Part shown: piece by piece, positions 14,747 to 24,165 of the stretch
How positions within the stretch are numbered: position 1 is the stretch's first letter
Layout of the letters: each line of letters opens with the position of its first letter
Made by a program: the position numbers and the translations under genes
Notes under the pieces: model-generated
Database searches by the model: none
What the model saw: the letters and a program-made list of their open reading frames with translations, nothing else
What the model was told of the DNA's origin: nothing
NCBI GenBank assembly: GCA_023426935.1
Contig: JAEZBR010000054.1
Coordinates: 1-28,200, forward strand
From: Bacillota bacterium
GTDB taxonomy: Bacteria; Bacillota_I; Bacilli_A; Erysipelotrichales; Erysipelotrichaceae
Length of the DNA stretch: 28,200 bases
Direction: 5' to 3'

Positions 14747-16018
14747 ATGAAAAAAATAGCTTTAGTAGCAACCGACGTCGCATTGCCGGACGAACGTGGA
14801 CTCCCAAGATTACACTACTTAGCAGAAATGCTATGCAGATATGGTTATTATGTTGATTTAATTACCAGCAATTTTCAGCATTGGACTAAAGAATTTAGAA
14901 CTGAAGAGTCAATAAGAGAAAGTAGAAGATTATCACAATGTCATATTGCGATAGTTACCCAACCCGGGTATAAAAAGAATGTTGAGTTGCAACGTGTTAT
15001 TAGTTACCGAATATATGCCAAACATGTAAAAGAATACTTAGAAAACAATGACTATGATCTAGTTTACTGCCTGATTCCTGATAATCACATTGCAGCGGTT
15101 TCTGCTAAATATGCGAAGGAAAGAAACATTCCTTTTATTGTTGATGTTGAAGATTTGTGGCCGGAAGCAATGAAAATGATTTTTAATGTACCGATAATAA
15201 GTGATATCTTATTTTCAAACTATACTATAAATGCCATAACTACTTATAAATTATCTGATGGTTTGGTTGGTTCTTCAAATACGTATTGCAATGAACCACT
15301 GAAATATAATATTAACGTTCCTAACCGGGTAACTGTTTATGTAGGAAATGATATCGATGATTTTGATCGCGGCGCTAAGGAAAACCTTTCAAAGGTTAAT
15401 AAGCCAGAAGGAGAATTTTGGATCTCTTATGCCGGGACTTTAGGGACTAGTTATGATATTGCAACCTTAATCCAAGCGGCCGATATATTGGCGAAAAAAG
15501 GATTAACCAATATTAAAATCATGATCATGGGCGACGGACCGCTACGTCAGAATTTTGAAGACTTAGCACATAAGCTCTCCGGTAATGTCGAATTTTTAGG
15601 CTACTTGTCACATGACTTAATGGCCGCTTATTTAGTTAAATCAGATGTAACCATTAACTCTTTTGTTAAAAAAGCTCCTCAAAGTTTTGTCTCAAAAATC
15701 GGAGATTATTTAGCCGCAGGGAAACCTATGATCAACACCTGTGTCGATCCGGAATTCTGGAAAAAGGTTGAAAACGAAGGATTCGGTATTAATGTTGAGC
15801 CTGAGAATCCGGTAGCCTTAGCTAGAGTAATTGTTCAGTTTAAAAATTATAAAAATATGTGCTTAGATATGGGAAGAATTGCTCGAGATGTTGCGGAACG
15901 GGAGTTTAACAAGGCGTATACATATTTAAAAATCGTTGATTTAGTTGATTCTTTAGTTGGCGATAAGCGCGAATTATATGAAAAGTGTATGGACGAGGTA
16001 GCTACCAATGCAATATGA
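14747..16018 (+). CDS. Family 4 glycosyltransferase
   Basis: A 423-residue GT-B-fold glycosyltransferase. The N-terminal domain begins MKKIALVATDVALPDERG. The C-terminal donor-binding domain contains ISYAGTLGTSYDI, IMGDGPLR, EFLGYLSHDLMAAY and KIGDYLAAGKPMINT, all typical GT4 blocks. It would add a sugar from a nucleotide donor to a lipid-linked repeat unit at the inner membrane face. It is the first full-length gene of the operon and overlaps glf by 11 bp. Base composition is intermediate between the left part of the window and the AT-rich genes after 17.2 kb. Donor and acceptor are unknown. Confidence 0.87.
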   Translation: MKKIALVATDVALPDERGLPRLHYLAEMLCRYGYYVDLITSNFQHWTKEFRTEESIRESRRLSQCHIAIVTQPGYKKNVELQRVISYRIYAKHVKEYLENNDYDLVYCLIPDNHIAAVSAKYAKERNIPFIVDVEDLWPEAMKMIFNVPIISDILFSNYTINAITTYKLSDGLVGSSNTYCNEPLKYNINVPNRVTVYVGNDIDDFDRGAKENLSKVNKPEGEFWISYAGTLGTSYDIATLIQAADILAKKGLTNIKIMIMGDGPLRQNFEDLAHKLSGNVEFLGYLSHDLMAAYLVKSDVTINSFVKKAPQSFVSKIGDYLAAGKPMINTCVDPEFWKKVENEGFGINVEPENPVALARVIVQFKNYKNMCLDMGRIARDVAEREFNKAYTYLKIVDLVDSLVGDKRELYEKCMDEVATNAI

Positions 16019-17114
16019 CTATTTGATTGTGGGCAGCGGTCTTTTCGGAGCTGTGTTTGCTAGACAAGCGCTGGATGCTGGGAAGAAATGCATGATTATC
16101 GAAAAGCGTTCTCATGCCGGTGGGAATGTTTACTGTGAAGAAATAAACGGTATTCATGTCCATACTTATGGACCACACATCTTTCATACCAGTAATTTGA
16201 AAGTTTGGAACTATGTAAACCATTATGCTGAGTTTAATCGCTACACTAATTCACCATTGGCTAACTATAAAGGTGAGTTGTTTAATCTTCCTTTCAATAT
16301 GAATACTTTTAATCGGATGTGGAAGATTAATACTCCTCAGGAAGCACTAGATATCATTAATAAACAAAGAATGATTATTGACCATGAACCAACCAATCTG
16401 GAAGAACAAGCAATTTCTTTAGTCGGCACGGATATCTACAAAAAATTGATTAAAGGATATACTGAAAAACAATGGGGAAAAGAATGTAAAGATCTTCCTG
16501 CCTTTATTATTAAGCGTTTACCGGTACGATATACTTACGATAACAATTATTTTTATGATCGTTTCCAAGGGATTCCGGTCGGTGGATATAATGCTTTGAT
16601 CAATGAACTAATTGATGGAGCCGACCTGCAGCTAAATACTGATTTTAATAGTAATAAAGAAGCATATCGAAAGCTAGCCGATAAAATAGTTTATACCGGG
16701 ACTTTAGATTCCTATTTTGATTATTGTTTCGGAAAACTAGAATATCGTAGTTTAAAATTTGAAAACGAAATAAAAGACATTCCGAATTATCAGGGTGTTG
16801 CCGTTATGAATTTTACTGATCGGGAAACGCCATATACCAGAATAATCGAGCATAAACACTTTGAGTATGGTAAACAAACCTCAACTATTATCACTAAAGA
16901 GTATCCAGTAGAGTGGCATGAAGGAATGGAACCTTATTATCCCGTTAATAATCAACAAAACCAAAATCTATATAATCAGTATGCCTTATTAGCACATCAA
17001 GAATCTAATCTTTTGTATGGTGGTCGATTGGCTGAATATAAATATTATGACATGGACAAAGTAGTATCCTCGGCACTGGCAATGAGTGAAATGGAGTTAA
17101 GCCATGTCGATTAA
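16008..17114 (+). CDS. glf: UDP-galactopyranose mutase
   Basis: A 368-residue FAD enzyme converting UDP-galactopyranose to UDP-galactofuranose. YLIVGSGLFGAVFARQ (about 5-20) is the FAD-binding Rossmann motif, and EKRSHAGGNVY, HTYGPHIFHTS and RLPVRYTYDNNYFYDRFQG are hallmark UGM segments. IVYTGTLDSYFDY and the closing LLYGGRLAEYKYYDMD complete the family pattern. Length matches bacterial Glf (about 370). It overlaps genes on both sides by 11 bp. Its presence implies that the polysaccharide made here contains galactofuranose, so at least one neighbouring glycosyltransferase is probably a galactofuranosyltransferase. Confidence 0.95.
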   Translation: MQYDYLIVGSGLFGAVFARQALDAGKKCMIIEKRSHAGGNVYCEEINGIHVHTYGPHIFHTSNLKVWNYVNHYAEFNRYTNSPLANYKGELFNLPFNMNTFNRMWKINTPQEALDIINKQRMIIDHEPTNLEEQAISLVGTDIYKKLIKGYTEKQWGKECKDLPAFIIKRLPVRYTYDNNYFYDRFQGIPVGGYNALINELIDGADLQLNTDFNSNKEAYRKLADKIVYTGTLDSYFDYCFGKLEYRSLKFENEIKDIPNYQGVAVMNFTDRETPYTRIIEHKHFEYGKQTSTIITKEYPVEWHEGMEPYYPVNNQQNQNLYNQYALLAHQESNLLYGGRLAEYKYYDMDKVVSSALAMSEMELSHVD

Positions 17115-17274
17115 TAAAAACATTAGTGTAATTATTCCGGTTTATAACGGAGGGCAGTATTTACCAAAACGATATTGGATCGTTGTAAGAACAATAAGCA
17201 AGAACAAACATATTCAGAAGAGCAATTTTGAAGGAATAGTTTGTGACTTAAAATCTTTGAAGGTGTCTATATGA
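17104..17274 (+). pseudogene. Decayed GT2 glycosyltransferase remnant
   Basis: A 56-codon frame starts inside the glf 3' end with SINKNISVIIPVYNGGQYL, the unmistakable N-terminus of a family 2 glycosyltransferase, then loses similarity. Shifting frame after CCAAAA (near 17166) continues with KTILDRCKNN, as if one A had been lost, but soon stops. The roughly 300 residues a GT2 normally has are missing. The last codons overlap the start of the next gene (ATGA), so it may still couple translation. The segment marks the junction where the DNA becomes visibly AT-rich. Confidence 0.75.
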
Positions 17275-18347
17275 AGTATATTCTTGTTTATGGGATGACA
17301 AATAATCCCGGCGGAATTGAAACATATTTACTAAATTTATTTATGCGCATTGACAAGAGTAAATATATGCTTGATTTTGTCAGCGATTTTCCATCGATTA
17401 CTTATAGTGATGTGTTCATAAAATTTGGTTCTAGATTGTATTATATCGCTGCCAAAAGTAAAGGTTTATTTAAACAATGGAAACAATTATGGAACATATT
17501 AAAGCATCATCCGGAATATAAAACTATGTATTTTAATATTTTAGATGCGGGGGCTTTATTTACCATGATAGTTCCATTTTTATTAGGTCGAAAAATTGTA
17601 ATACATAGTCATAATGACTCAACAGAAAAGATTAGGCTTCATAAAATATGTAGGCCATTTTTAACAATTGTAAGTAACGATTATGTAGCATGTTCATCTG
17701 AAGCCGCAAAATATATGTTTGGTAAAAATTATAAAAAAGCTTTAATAATACCAAATGTAATTGATGCTAAAAAGTTTGCTTATAACCCCGAAATAAGAAA
17801 ATGTAAAAGAGAAGAGTTGGGAATAGAAAATAAATTTGTACTTTGTAATGTTGGAAGAATAACGAAGCAAAAGAATCCCTTAGGGTTAATTGATATATTT
17901 GAAGAATTTTATAAAAAGCACCCCAACTCAATGCTGATTTCAGTTGGTGGTGGTGATTTGACGGACGATTTTAAAGATTATATTAAATGCAAGTCACTTA
18001 ATGACGTAGTATTGGTGTTAGGTATTAGAAATGATATTCCAGATATTTTGCAAGCTGCAGATTTATTTTTATTTCCGTCATTATATGAAGGTTTTGGAAT
18101 AGTTGTAGTCGAAGCGCAGGCCTCTGGATTGCCATGTATCATTTCAGATTGTATTCCGAAAGAAGTGATTGTTACTGATTTAGTTGAGATGGTATCCATA
18201 AATGCTTCAAATAAAATTTGGTGTCAAAAAATTGAGTCTAAAACAAACGAAATAAGGAGGAATACTTATTATGAAATTTGTAAATCAGGATATGATCAAT
18301 CATGTGCTTTAAAAAATGATGCTAAATTGATGAATATTTTATATTAA
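17271..18347 (+). CDS. Family 4 glycosyltransferase (EpsF-like)
   Basis: A 358-residue GT-B glycosyltransferase. The N-terminal NNPGGIETYLLN loop is the conserved glycine-rich segment of GT4 enzymes. The C-terminal half has NVGRITKQKNP, ISVGGGDL, FLFPSLYEGFG and VVVEAQASGLPCI, which includes the E-x7-E catalytic motif. It resembles EpsF/CapM-type enzymes of exopolysaccharide loci. The ATG overlaps the stop of the GT2 remnant and follows GAAGGTG. From this gene onward codon usage is strongly A/T-biased compared with the left half of the window. Confidence 0.9.
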   Translation: MKYILVYGMTNNPGGIETYLLNLFMRIDKSKYMLDFVSDFPSITYSDVFIKFGSRLYYIAAKSKGLFKQWKQLWNILKHHPEYKTMYFNILDAGALFTMIVPFLLGRKIVIHSHNDSTEKIRLHKICRPFLTIVSNDYVACSSEAAKYMFGKNYKKALIIPNVIDAKKFAYNPEIRKCKREELGIENKFVLCNVGRITKQKNPLGLIDIFEEFYKKHPNSMLISVGGGDLTDDFKDYIKCKSLNDVVLVLGIRNDIPDILQAADLFLFPSLYEGFGIVVVEAQASGLPCIISDCIPKEVIVTDLVEMVSINASNKIWCQKIESKTNEIRRNTYYEICKSGYDQSCALKNDAKLMNILY

Positions 18348-18364
18348 AACTGAAAGGAGACTAT

Positions 18365-19774
18365 ATGGAGAAAATTAGTTTTAATAAAATAGAAGAAAAG
18401 GCAGAAATAGTATTTAAATGTTTATTGCTTGTTTATACTTATCTTGGTTACTGTTGTTTAACATATGCAAACAAAATTATTTCCGTAATAATGTGGCCAA
18501 CTTATATATTAGGTGTAATAATAATCATTTATAGAATTGTTCATTGGAAAGAATATAAGAATATTTTCAATTTACTTTTGGCAATTCTATTTTTTTCTGC
18601 GTGCTTATCTATTATCTTTAATTTGGAGTATTTTGCAAAAAAAAATATAATATATTTGGTTCTTTGGTCATTTTATTTTTTTATTCTGTTTGCGAATTCT
18701 CGAAAAACTTCTGTAAATCAATTAAAACATGAATTTAATATTATAAAAATAATATTTATTATTGCTACAGAAATTTTGGTTGTACTAAGCATTATTATGC
18801 TGTTTAAAGGATATTCAATTAACAAATATATTGGTGAATACAATTTATTAGGAGGCTTCATAGATAATAGACTGTATGGTGCATTTACCGATCCTAACGC
18901 GGGCGCTGTAATTGTAATTTTAAGTAGTGTATTAATTATTAGTGTTATAAAAAAGCAAAACATTAAATCTAAAATATTTTTAATATTACTTCTATTCTTA
19001 AATTTGTTTTATATATCACTTTCAGATTCTAGAACTGGGCTAGTAGTGATATCTGTAGTTGTATTTACCTATTTTTCTTTATGGTTAACTGATAAATTAG
19101 ATGTTAAAAAAGGCAAAAAAATAATAGTAATTGCTTTGTCTATAATAATTACCATGGGTTGTTGCTTTTTACCAAAAAGTGTTAAATATATCTACAATAC
19201 TAGTGTGGAGGCATTTGCAATACAGCAGAAAGAAACTACGCATAACAACGAAAACGCTCAAGATGTAAGTGATAAATTTGTGCAGGAGAATGTCGTCACT
19301 CGGAATTATGATTTATCTAGTGATGTTTCTAATCGAAGATTCTCAATATGGAAAAGTGGACTTGAGATATTTATTACAAAACCATTGGTAGGAACTACTT
19401 GGCTTGGTTTTATTCCTTATGCTAAAGAATATTTGCCAAAAACATATATTGTTAATAATGATCGTAAAATAATGCCGACTTTTGAAAATGAAATAATAAA
19501 TGTTTTGGTAGCCAACGGAGTTTTAGGACTTATACCATTTTTGGCCTTTGCCATATATGCGTTTATATATGTACTTAAAAGTTTTAGATTCATTAATAGG
19601 TTTACAGAAACTGATTTTCCTTTACTGTTTTCTACAATATGCGGCATTGCATGTGGCTCAATGTTTAGAAAAATGATTTTATATGACATGTCGCCTATTA
19701 CAATTTTCTTTTGGTTTGCTTTAGGCTATTTAGTCATTATAAGTTATCAATACTATAAAGGGAAAAAATCATGA
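18365..19774 (+). CDS. wzy: Wzy-like polysaccharide polymerase / O-antigen ligase family protein
   Basis: A 469-residue membrane protein with about ten to twelve hydrophobic segments and one larger extracellular loop (about 275-330). SLSDSRTGLVV is the recurrent motif of Wzy/WaaL-superfamily proteins, just before that loop. In a Wzx/Wzy locus it would link flipped repeat units at the outer membrane face. AAAGGAGACTAT gives a strong start. It overlaps the Stealth gene by 4 bp (ATGA). Sequence divergence is high in this family, so polymerase rather than ligase is inferred from context. Confidence 0.8.
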   Translation: MEKISFNKIEEKAEIVFKCLLLVYTYLGYCCLTYANKIISVIMWPTYILGVIIIIYRIVHWKEYKNIFNLLLAILFFSACLSIIFNLEYFAKKNIIYLVLWSFYFFILFANSRKTSVNQLKHEFNIIKIIFIIATEILVVLSIIMLFKGYSINKYIGEYNLLGGFIDNRLYGAFTDPNAGAVIVILSSVLIISVIKKQNIKSKIFLILLLFLNLFYISLSDSRTGLVVISVVVFTYFSLWLTDKLDVKKGKKIIVIALSIIITMGCCFLPKSVKYIYNTSVEAFAIQQKETTHNNENAQDVSDKFVQENVVTRNYDLSSDVSNRRFSIWKSGLEIFITKPLVGTTWLGFIPYAKEYLPKTYIVNNDRKIMPTFENEIINVLVANGVLGLIPFLAFAIYAFIYVLKSFRFINRFTETDFPLLFSTICGIACGSMFRKMILYDMSPITIFFWFALGYLVIISYQYYKGKKS

Positions 19775-20757
19775 AAGAAAAAATAGACATAATAATTCCG
19801 TGGGTAGATGGATCAGATAAGGAATGGCAACGTTCAAAAAATCTATATAAGAATTCAGTTGGGGATGATCGACAAATTCGATATCGTGATTGGGATAACT
19901 TGAAATATTTATTTCGTGGAATCGAAGAATTTTTACCTTGGGTTAATAACATATATTTTATTACTTATAATCAAAAACCTGATTGGCTTAATACTAGTGC
20001 CGCTAAACTAAAATATGTTGTACATAATGATTTCATACCACAAAAGTATTTGCCAACGTTCAGTGCTAATCCCATTGAACTTAATTTTAATCATATTAAT
20101 GATTTATCAGAATACTTTATATATGCTAATGACGATATGTTTTTTCTTAAACCTTTAAAACCATCGTTTTTTTTCAAAGATGGATTGCCAGTTGATTGTT
20201 GTATTGAAACTGCAAATCAATTTCGCAAAGGGGGAATTGCACACATCATTGGGAATGATTTGGCTGTAATAAATGACCATTTTCCAAAAAAAGAAACAAT
20301 TAGAAATAATAAAAACATATGGTTTTCTGCAAAATATGGAACTGAATTACTTAAAAACATTTATATGTTACCATTTCAAAATTTTGCTGGATTTTCAGAC
20401 CCTCACTTACCAACTCCATATTTAAAATCAACCTGGAATGAAGTATGGAAAACCGAGCCAGAATTGTTAGATAGAACATGTGAACACAAAGTTAGAAGTA
20501 ATGAAGATGTTAACCAATGGTTATTTAGGTATTGGCAATTTGTAACTGGCAAAATAACTCCTGGAAAGCCAAAAAGAGGTAAATATTTAGATATTGGTAA
20601 AGACGATGAGCTAATTGAAGATATTATTGTCAATCAAAAAGAACCAATGATTTGTTTAAATGATGTTGATCCAAATGTGGATTTTGAAAAGGAAAAGAAA
20701 TTTATTAATAACGCATTTTCGAAAATATTAGATAAAAAGTCTTCATTTGAATTATAA
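19771..20757 (+). CDS. Stealth-family sugar-phosphate transferase
   Basis: A 328-residue protein with the Stealth conserved regions: CR1 IIPWVDGSD (about 8-16), CR2 RYRDWDNLKYLFRGIEEFLPW through LSEYFIYANDDMF (about 37-125), then CR3/CR4-like segments including DPHLPTPYLKS and SNEDVNQWLF. Stealth proteins (such as the meningococcal CpsA/SiaD-type hexose-1-phosphate transferases and human GNPTAB) move sugar-1-phosphate onto a glycan. The polymer is therefore likely to contain phosphodiester links. The start overlaps the Wzy stop by 4 bp. The donor cannot be read. Confidence 0.9.
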   Translation: MKEKIDIIIPWVDGSDKEWQRSKNLYKNSVGDDRQIRYRDWDNLKYLFRGIEEFLPWVNNIYFITYNQKPDWLNTSAAKLKYVVHNDFIPQKYLPTFSANPIELNFNHINDLSEYFIYANDDMFFLKPLKPSFFFKDGLPVDCCIETANQFRKGGIAHIIGNDLAVINDHFPKKETIRNNKNIWFSAKYGTELLKNIYMLPFQNFAGFSDPHLPTPYLKSTWNEVWKTEPELLDRTCEHKVRSNEDVNQWLFRYWQFVTGKITPGKPKRGKYLDIGKDDELIEDIIVNQKEPMICLNDVDPNVDFEKEKKFINNAFSKILDKKSSFEL

Positions 20758-20775
20758 GTAAAAGAGGTGATTATC

Positions 20776-22311
20776 ATGGTTTCTAGTAAACAAAAAGATG
20801 GCTTCAAAAATATAATGTTTGCTATTATCAGCCAAGTTATTACACTGATATTTGGTTTTATAGTACCTAAATTACTAATTGAACATCTAGGATCTGAATC
20901 TAATGGTTTGATGCAAACAATAAACCAGATATTTTCATACTTTACCTTAATTGAAGCTGGTATTGGTACAGCAACTATTCAATCTCTTTATCAACCAATA
21001 ACAAATGATGATAAAAATGAAATAAATTCTATTCTTTCAGCAACAAATAATTATTATAAAAAAGTATCCATTATTTATTTGGCATTTTTAATTTTATTCG
21101 CATTTATTTTTTCGGAAGTGATAAATAGTTCAATTTCGGTTACTAAAGTATTCTGGATAGTGTTTTTTACCGGTTTAAACAGTGTTGTAAACTTTGCAAT
21201 ACAAGGAAAATATTCTCTATTGCTTGATGCTTCAGGAAAAAAATATATTGTTACAATATTTTCTTCAATATTTTTGTTACTGAATTATATTTCAAAAATT
21301 ATTTTGTTGTTGCTTGGATCCGATTTGTTAATGATACAAATAGTTTATTTCTTCCTTTCATTGATACAAGTAGTAGGAATAATGATTTATATTAGAAAGT
21401 ACTACTCATGGATTAATCTGAATGTTAAACCCAATTATGAGGCTATTTCAAAAAAGAATGCTGTATTAGTCCATCAGATATCCGCTTTGGTTTTTAACAA
21501 CACTGATGTTTTACTAATTTCAATGATGTGCGGATTAGTGTCATCAAGTATATATTCAATGTATTTAATGGTAACTAATGTCATTAATACACTGTTTAAT
21601 AATATATATTCTGGGTTAACATCTATTCTAGGACAGACATTTTTTACAAACATTGAATTGTATAAAAAGCGTATTGATCTATTTGATCTATTTTTCCAAA
21701 CATTTGTATTTACGATTTCTACAATTGTTTATATTTTCTATTTGCCGTTTTTAAAACTATATACTAAAGGGTTTGATTATAATTATATATTTTCTTGGTT
21801 GCCTGCTTTATTCATATTGGTTGTATTACTGAACGCTACAAGACAAGCTTGGAATATAACAATTAAAGTTGCCGGGCATTTTAAACAAACGGAATGGCGC
21901 ACTATTTTAGAAATGATTTTAAATATTAGCAGTTCAATAATACTGATTAATAAGCTAGGAATTGCAGGGGCTTTATTGGGAACGATAATTGCCTTATCAT
22001 ATCGAACCAACGATATGATTTGGTATGCTAATAAAATTATTCTAAAGCGTAAGCCGTGGAAAACATATAAGCTAACAATAATAAATACATTAATAATGTT
22101 AACTATAATTTATACGTCAAAATTTATTCCGATTAATACTAGTAACTATATTTCAATGATTATAAGTGCCGGTATTTATACCTTAGTGGTATTACCTTTG
22201 TATTATTGTGTTGTTTTATTTTGCTTTAAGGATGAGCACAAAATGTTAGTCAATGAGTTTATAAAATATCGCTCTAAAAAGAATAAAAAGAAAAATATGA
22301 AATATGAATAA
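20776..22311 (+). CDS. wzx: Wzx-like polysaccharide flippase (MOP superfamily)
   Basis: A 511-residue membrane protein with about twelve to fourteen hydrophobic segments, typical of the polysaccharide-export branch of the MOP superfamily. IVPKLLIEHLGSESNGLMQT near residue 30 and the following FSYFTLIEAGIGTA are common in these flippases. It would move the lipid-linked repeat unit to the outer face of the membrane. I chose the ATG after GAGGTGATTATC; the GTG at 20767 lies within that site. The C-terminus ends in a very Lys-rich tail. Confidence 0.87.
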   Translation: MVSSKQKDGFKNIMFAIISQVITLIFGFIVPKLLIEHLGSESNGLMQTINQIFSYFTLIEAGIGTATIQSLYQPITNDDKNEINSILSATNNYYKKVSIIYLAFLILFAFIFSEVINSSISVTKVFWIVFFTGLNSVVNFAIQGKYSLLLDASGKKYIVTIFSSIFLLLNYISKIILLLLGSDLLMIQIVYFFLSLIQVVGIMIYIRKYYSWINLNVKPNYEAISKKNAVLVHQISALVFNNTDVLLISMMCGLVSSSIYSMYLMVTNVINTLFNNIYSGLTSILGQTFFTNIELYKKRIDLFDLFFQTFVFTISTIVYIFYLPFLKLYTKGFDYNYIFSWLPALFILVVLLNATRQAWNITIKVAGHFKQTEWRTILEMILNISSSIILINKLGIAGALLGTIIALSYRTNDMIWYANKIILKRKPWKTYKLTIINTLIMLTIIYTSKFIPINTSNYISMIISAGIYTLVVLPLYYCVVLFCFKDEHKMLVNEFIKYRSKKNKKKNMKYE

Positions 22312-22380
22312 TTCCATTGCAAGGATTATATTTCGTTCAGTTATTTAGACCAAATTTGAATTAAAAAGGAGGAACTAGAA

Positions 22381-24006
22381 ATGAAGAAAAAAGGTAGTAT
22401 AAAAAATTATTGGAATTTGGCAGAATATAAAAAAGTTAAAGGAAAAAGGAAATTTGCCTGGTTTTTTGCTTTGATTACATTCTTAATAACGATCGCAAGT
22501 CTAATCTGGTTTTATTTGGTATTTTCGTCATTCAGTATGTTCCCAAGTGTTTGGAAAACCTACTTATTAGTTGTCTCTTTAGTTATTGTTGTTTTAGGTC
22601 TGCTACTAGTATTTATCCCTAAAATTATGGTAACCGGTAAAATATTAACCGGAATACTAAATATATTATTGAGCATTGCTTTAATTTTTTGTTCCTTATA
22701 TTTGCCTACTGTAAAAAATAAAATAGAAGTCCTTTTTGAAAAGGTTCCAACTGAAGGCGAATTAGAAATAAACTTTTATGTTCTAACTGATGCATATAAG
22801 AAAGAAAATAATTTATACCAAGACAGCGAAGAAACAAACTCAGATAGTTCAACAGAAAATGGTGAAGAAACTGTAGTAAATATTCAAGATTACAAAGACA
22901 AGACATTTATAGTTCAAAAGACAATGGACGCTGAGAATCAAGAATATGCGTTAAAGGTGCTCAAACGAGAACTGTCGGTCAGTGAACTCAACCTTTTGGA
23001 AGTTGATTCTTTATGGGATGCAGCTGATGCCTTATTATCCGGACAAGGTGATGTAATGGTATTGAATTCTACATATATTCCGGTCTTGGATGATGTAGAA
23101 TCTTATAAAGATTTTACGGAAGATATAAAAATCATATATACGGTTAAGAAAAAATTGGTAATTAGTAAAGATAGTACCGATTCAGATATGACTAAACAAC
23201 CATTTAGTATTCTAATTGCTGGGAATGATACTTGGGGTGAAACTGATACGACAGGTAGAACAGATGTTGATATAGTTGCCACAGTCAATCCCACAACTAA
23301 ACAAATCGTATTTGTTTCCTTCCCACGTGATTCCTATATACCTAATCCAGCGGTAGGATATGGTAATGATAAATTAACCCATATGGGTATGTATGGCATT
23401 CAAAACACGGTAGATGCTTTGGTTAATTATTTAGGAATTTCTATTAATAATTACGTTGAGATCAACTTCCAATCCTTAGTATCAATTGTTGATGCCATAG
23501 GAGGAATTGATATTAATAATCCGTATGCTTTTTCAGCGTACACTATCGAAGAATGGAAGGGTGATTTCCCAGGTGGTAATATTCACATGGATGGCGTTAT
23601 GACTTTAGCATATGTCAGGGAAAGACATTCTTTAGTCAGTGGTGATTTTGATCGTATCGCTCACCAGGAAATTGTTATGAAAGCACTTTTAGAAAAGGTT
23701 ACTACTCCTGCGATCATTACAAAGATAGATAGCTTATTAACATCTATGCAAGGATTGTTTAAAACAAACATATCGGTAGATTCAATTTATGCGTTATGCC
23801 AAATGCAGTTAGATGATATGGCTACATGGAATATTGTTACTTATAGTTTATCAGGCTCAACAGGTAGAAGTGTTTGTGCTTCTATGGGCTCTCAAACTAA
23901 ATTATCAGTAGTTTATTTAAAAGATAACCAAGTGTCATTTGTTACTCAAGTGATAAATAAAGTACTAAGTGGCGAAGTTATAAATCAAGGTACACTACCA
24001 AACTAA
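22381..24006 (+). CDS. LytR-CpsA-Psr family wall glycopolymer ligase
   Basis: A 541-residue membrane-anchored protein. Three hydrophobic segments (about 25-48, 61-80 and 87-109) are followed by an extracytoplasmic region of about 150 residues and then the LCP domain from about 270. The LCP domain shows ILIAGNDTWG, TGRTDVDIVATVNP, FVSFPRDSYIP and YVRERHSLVSGDFDRIAHQE, including the Arg and Asp residues that bind the polyprenyl phosphate. LCP enzymes move glycopolymers from lipid carrier to peptidoglycan. The Ser/Glu-rich stretch near 150-165 looks like a linker. Its start has AAAAAGGAGGAA. Placement in the operon fits attachment of this polymer to the wall. Confidence 0.92.
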   Translation: MKKKGSIKNYWNLAEYKKVKGKRKFAWFFALITFLITIASLIWFYLVFSSFSMFPSVWKTYLLVVSLVIVVLGLLLVFIPKIMVTGKILTGILNILLSIALIFCSLYLPTVKNKIEVLFEKVPTEGELEINFYVLTDAYKKENNLYQDSEETNSDSSTENGEETVVNIQDYKDKTFIVQKTMDAENQEYALKVLKRELSVSELNLLEVDSLWDAADALLSGQGDVMVLNSTYIPVLDDVESYKDFTEDIKIIYTVKKKLVISKDSTDSDMTKQPFSILIAGNDTWGETDTTGRTDVDIVATVNPTTKQIVFVSFPRDSYIPNPAVGYGNDKLTHMGMYGIQNTVDALVNYLGISINNYVEINFQSLVSIVDAIGGIDINNPYAFSAYTIEEWKGDFPGGNIHMDGVMTLAYVRERHSLVSGDFDRIAHQEIVMKALLEKVTTPAIITKIDSLLTSMQGLFKTNISVDSIYALCQMQLDDMATWNIVTYSLSGSTGRSVCASMGSQTKLSVVYLKDNQVSFVTQVINKVLSGEVINQGTLPN

Positions 24007-24055
24007 ACAATAGATTATTTATTAACATAGGCCTAAAAACAAAGGAGGTGGAGAA

Positions 24056-24121
24056 ATGAAACGAGTACTAATCAGAATTATTATAAATTGTCATCATGGA
24101 GAAGTAGTAGCAATATATTAA
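24056..24121 (+). CDS. 21-codon ORF with a very strong ribosome binding site
   Basis: AAAGGAGGTGGAGAA precedes an ATG opening a 21-residue frame (MKRVLIRIIINCHHGEVVAIY). I recognise no family. The near-ideal binding site and A/T-rich, coding-like composition argue against pure chance. It may be a small peptide or the 5' stub of a deleted operon gene. It lies between the LCP and GT2 genes. Confidence 0.35.
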   Translation: MKRVLIRIIINCHHGEVVAIY

Positions 24122-24165
24122 ATACTTATAGTGTGTGAAAAGTTTAAATAAAAAGGAGATAAACC

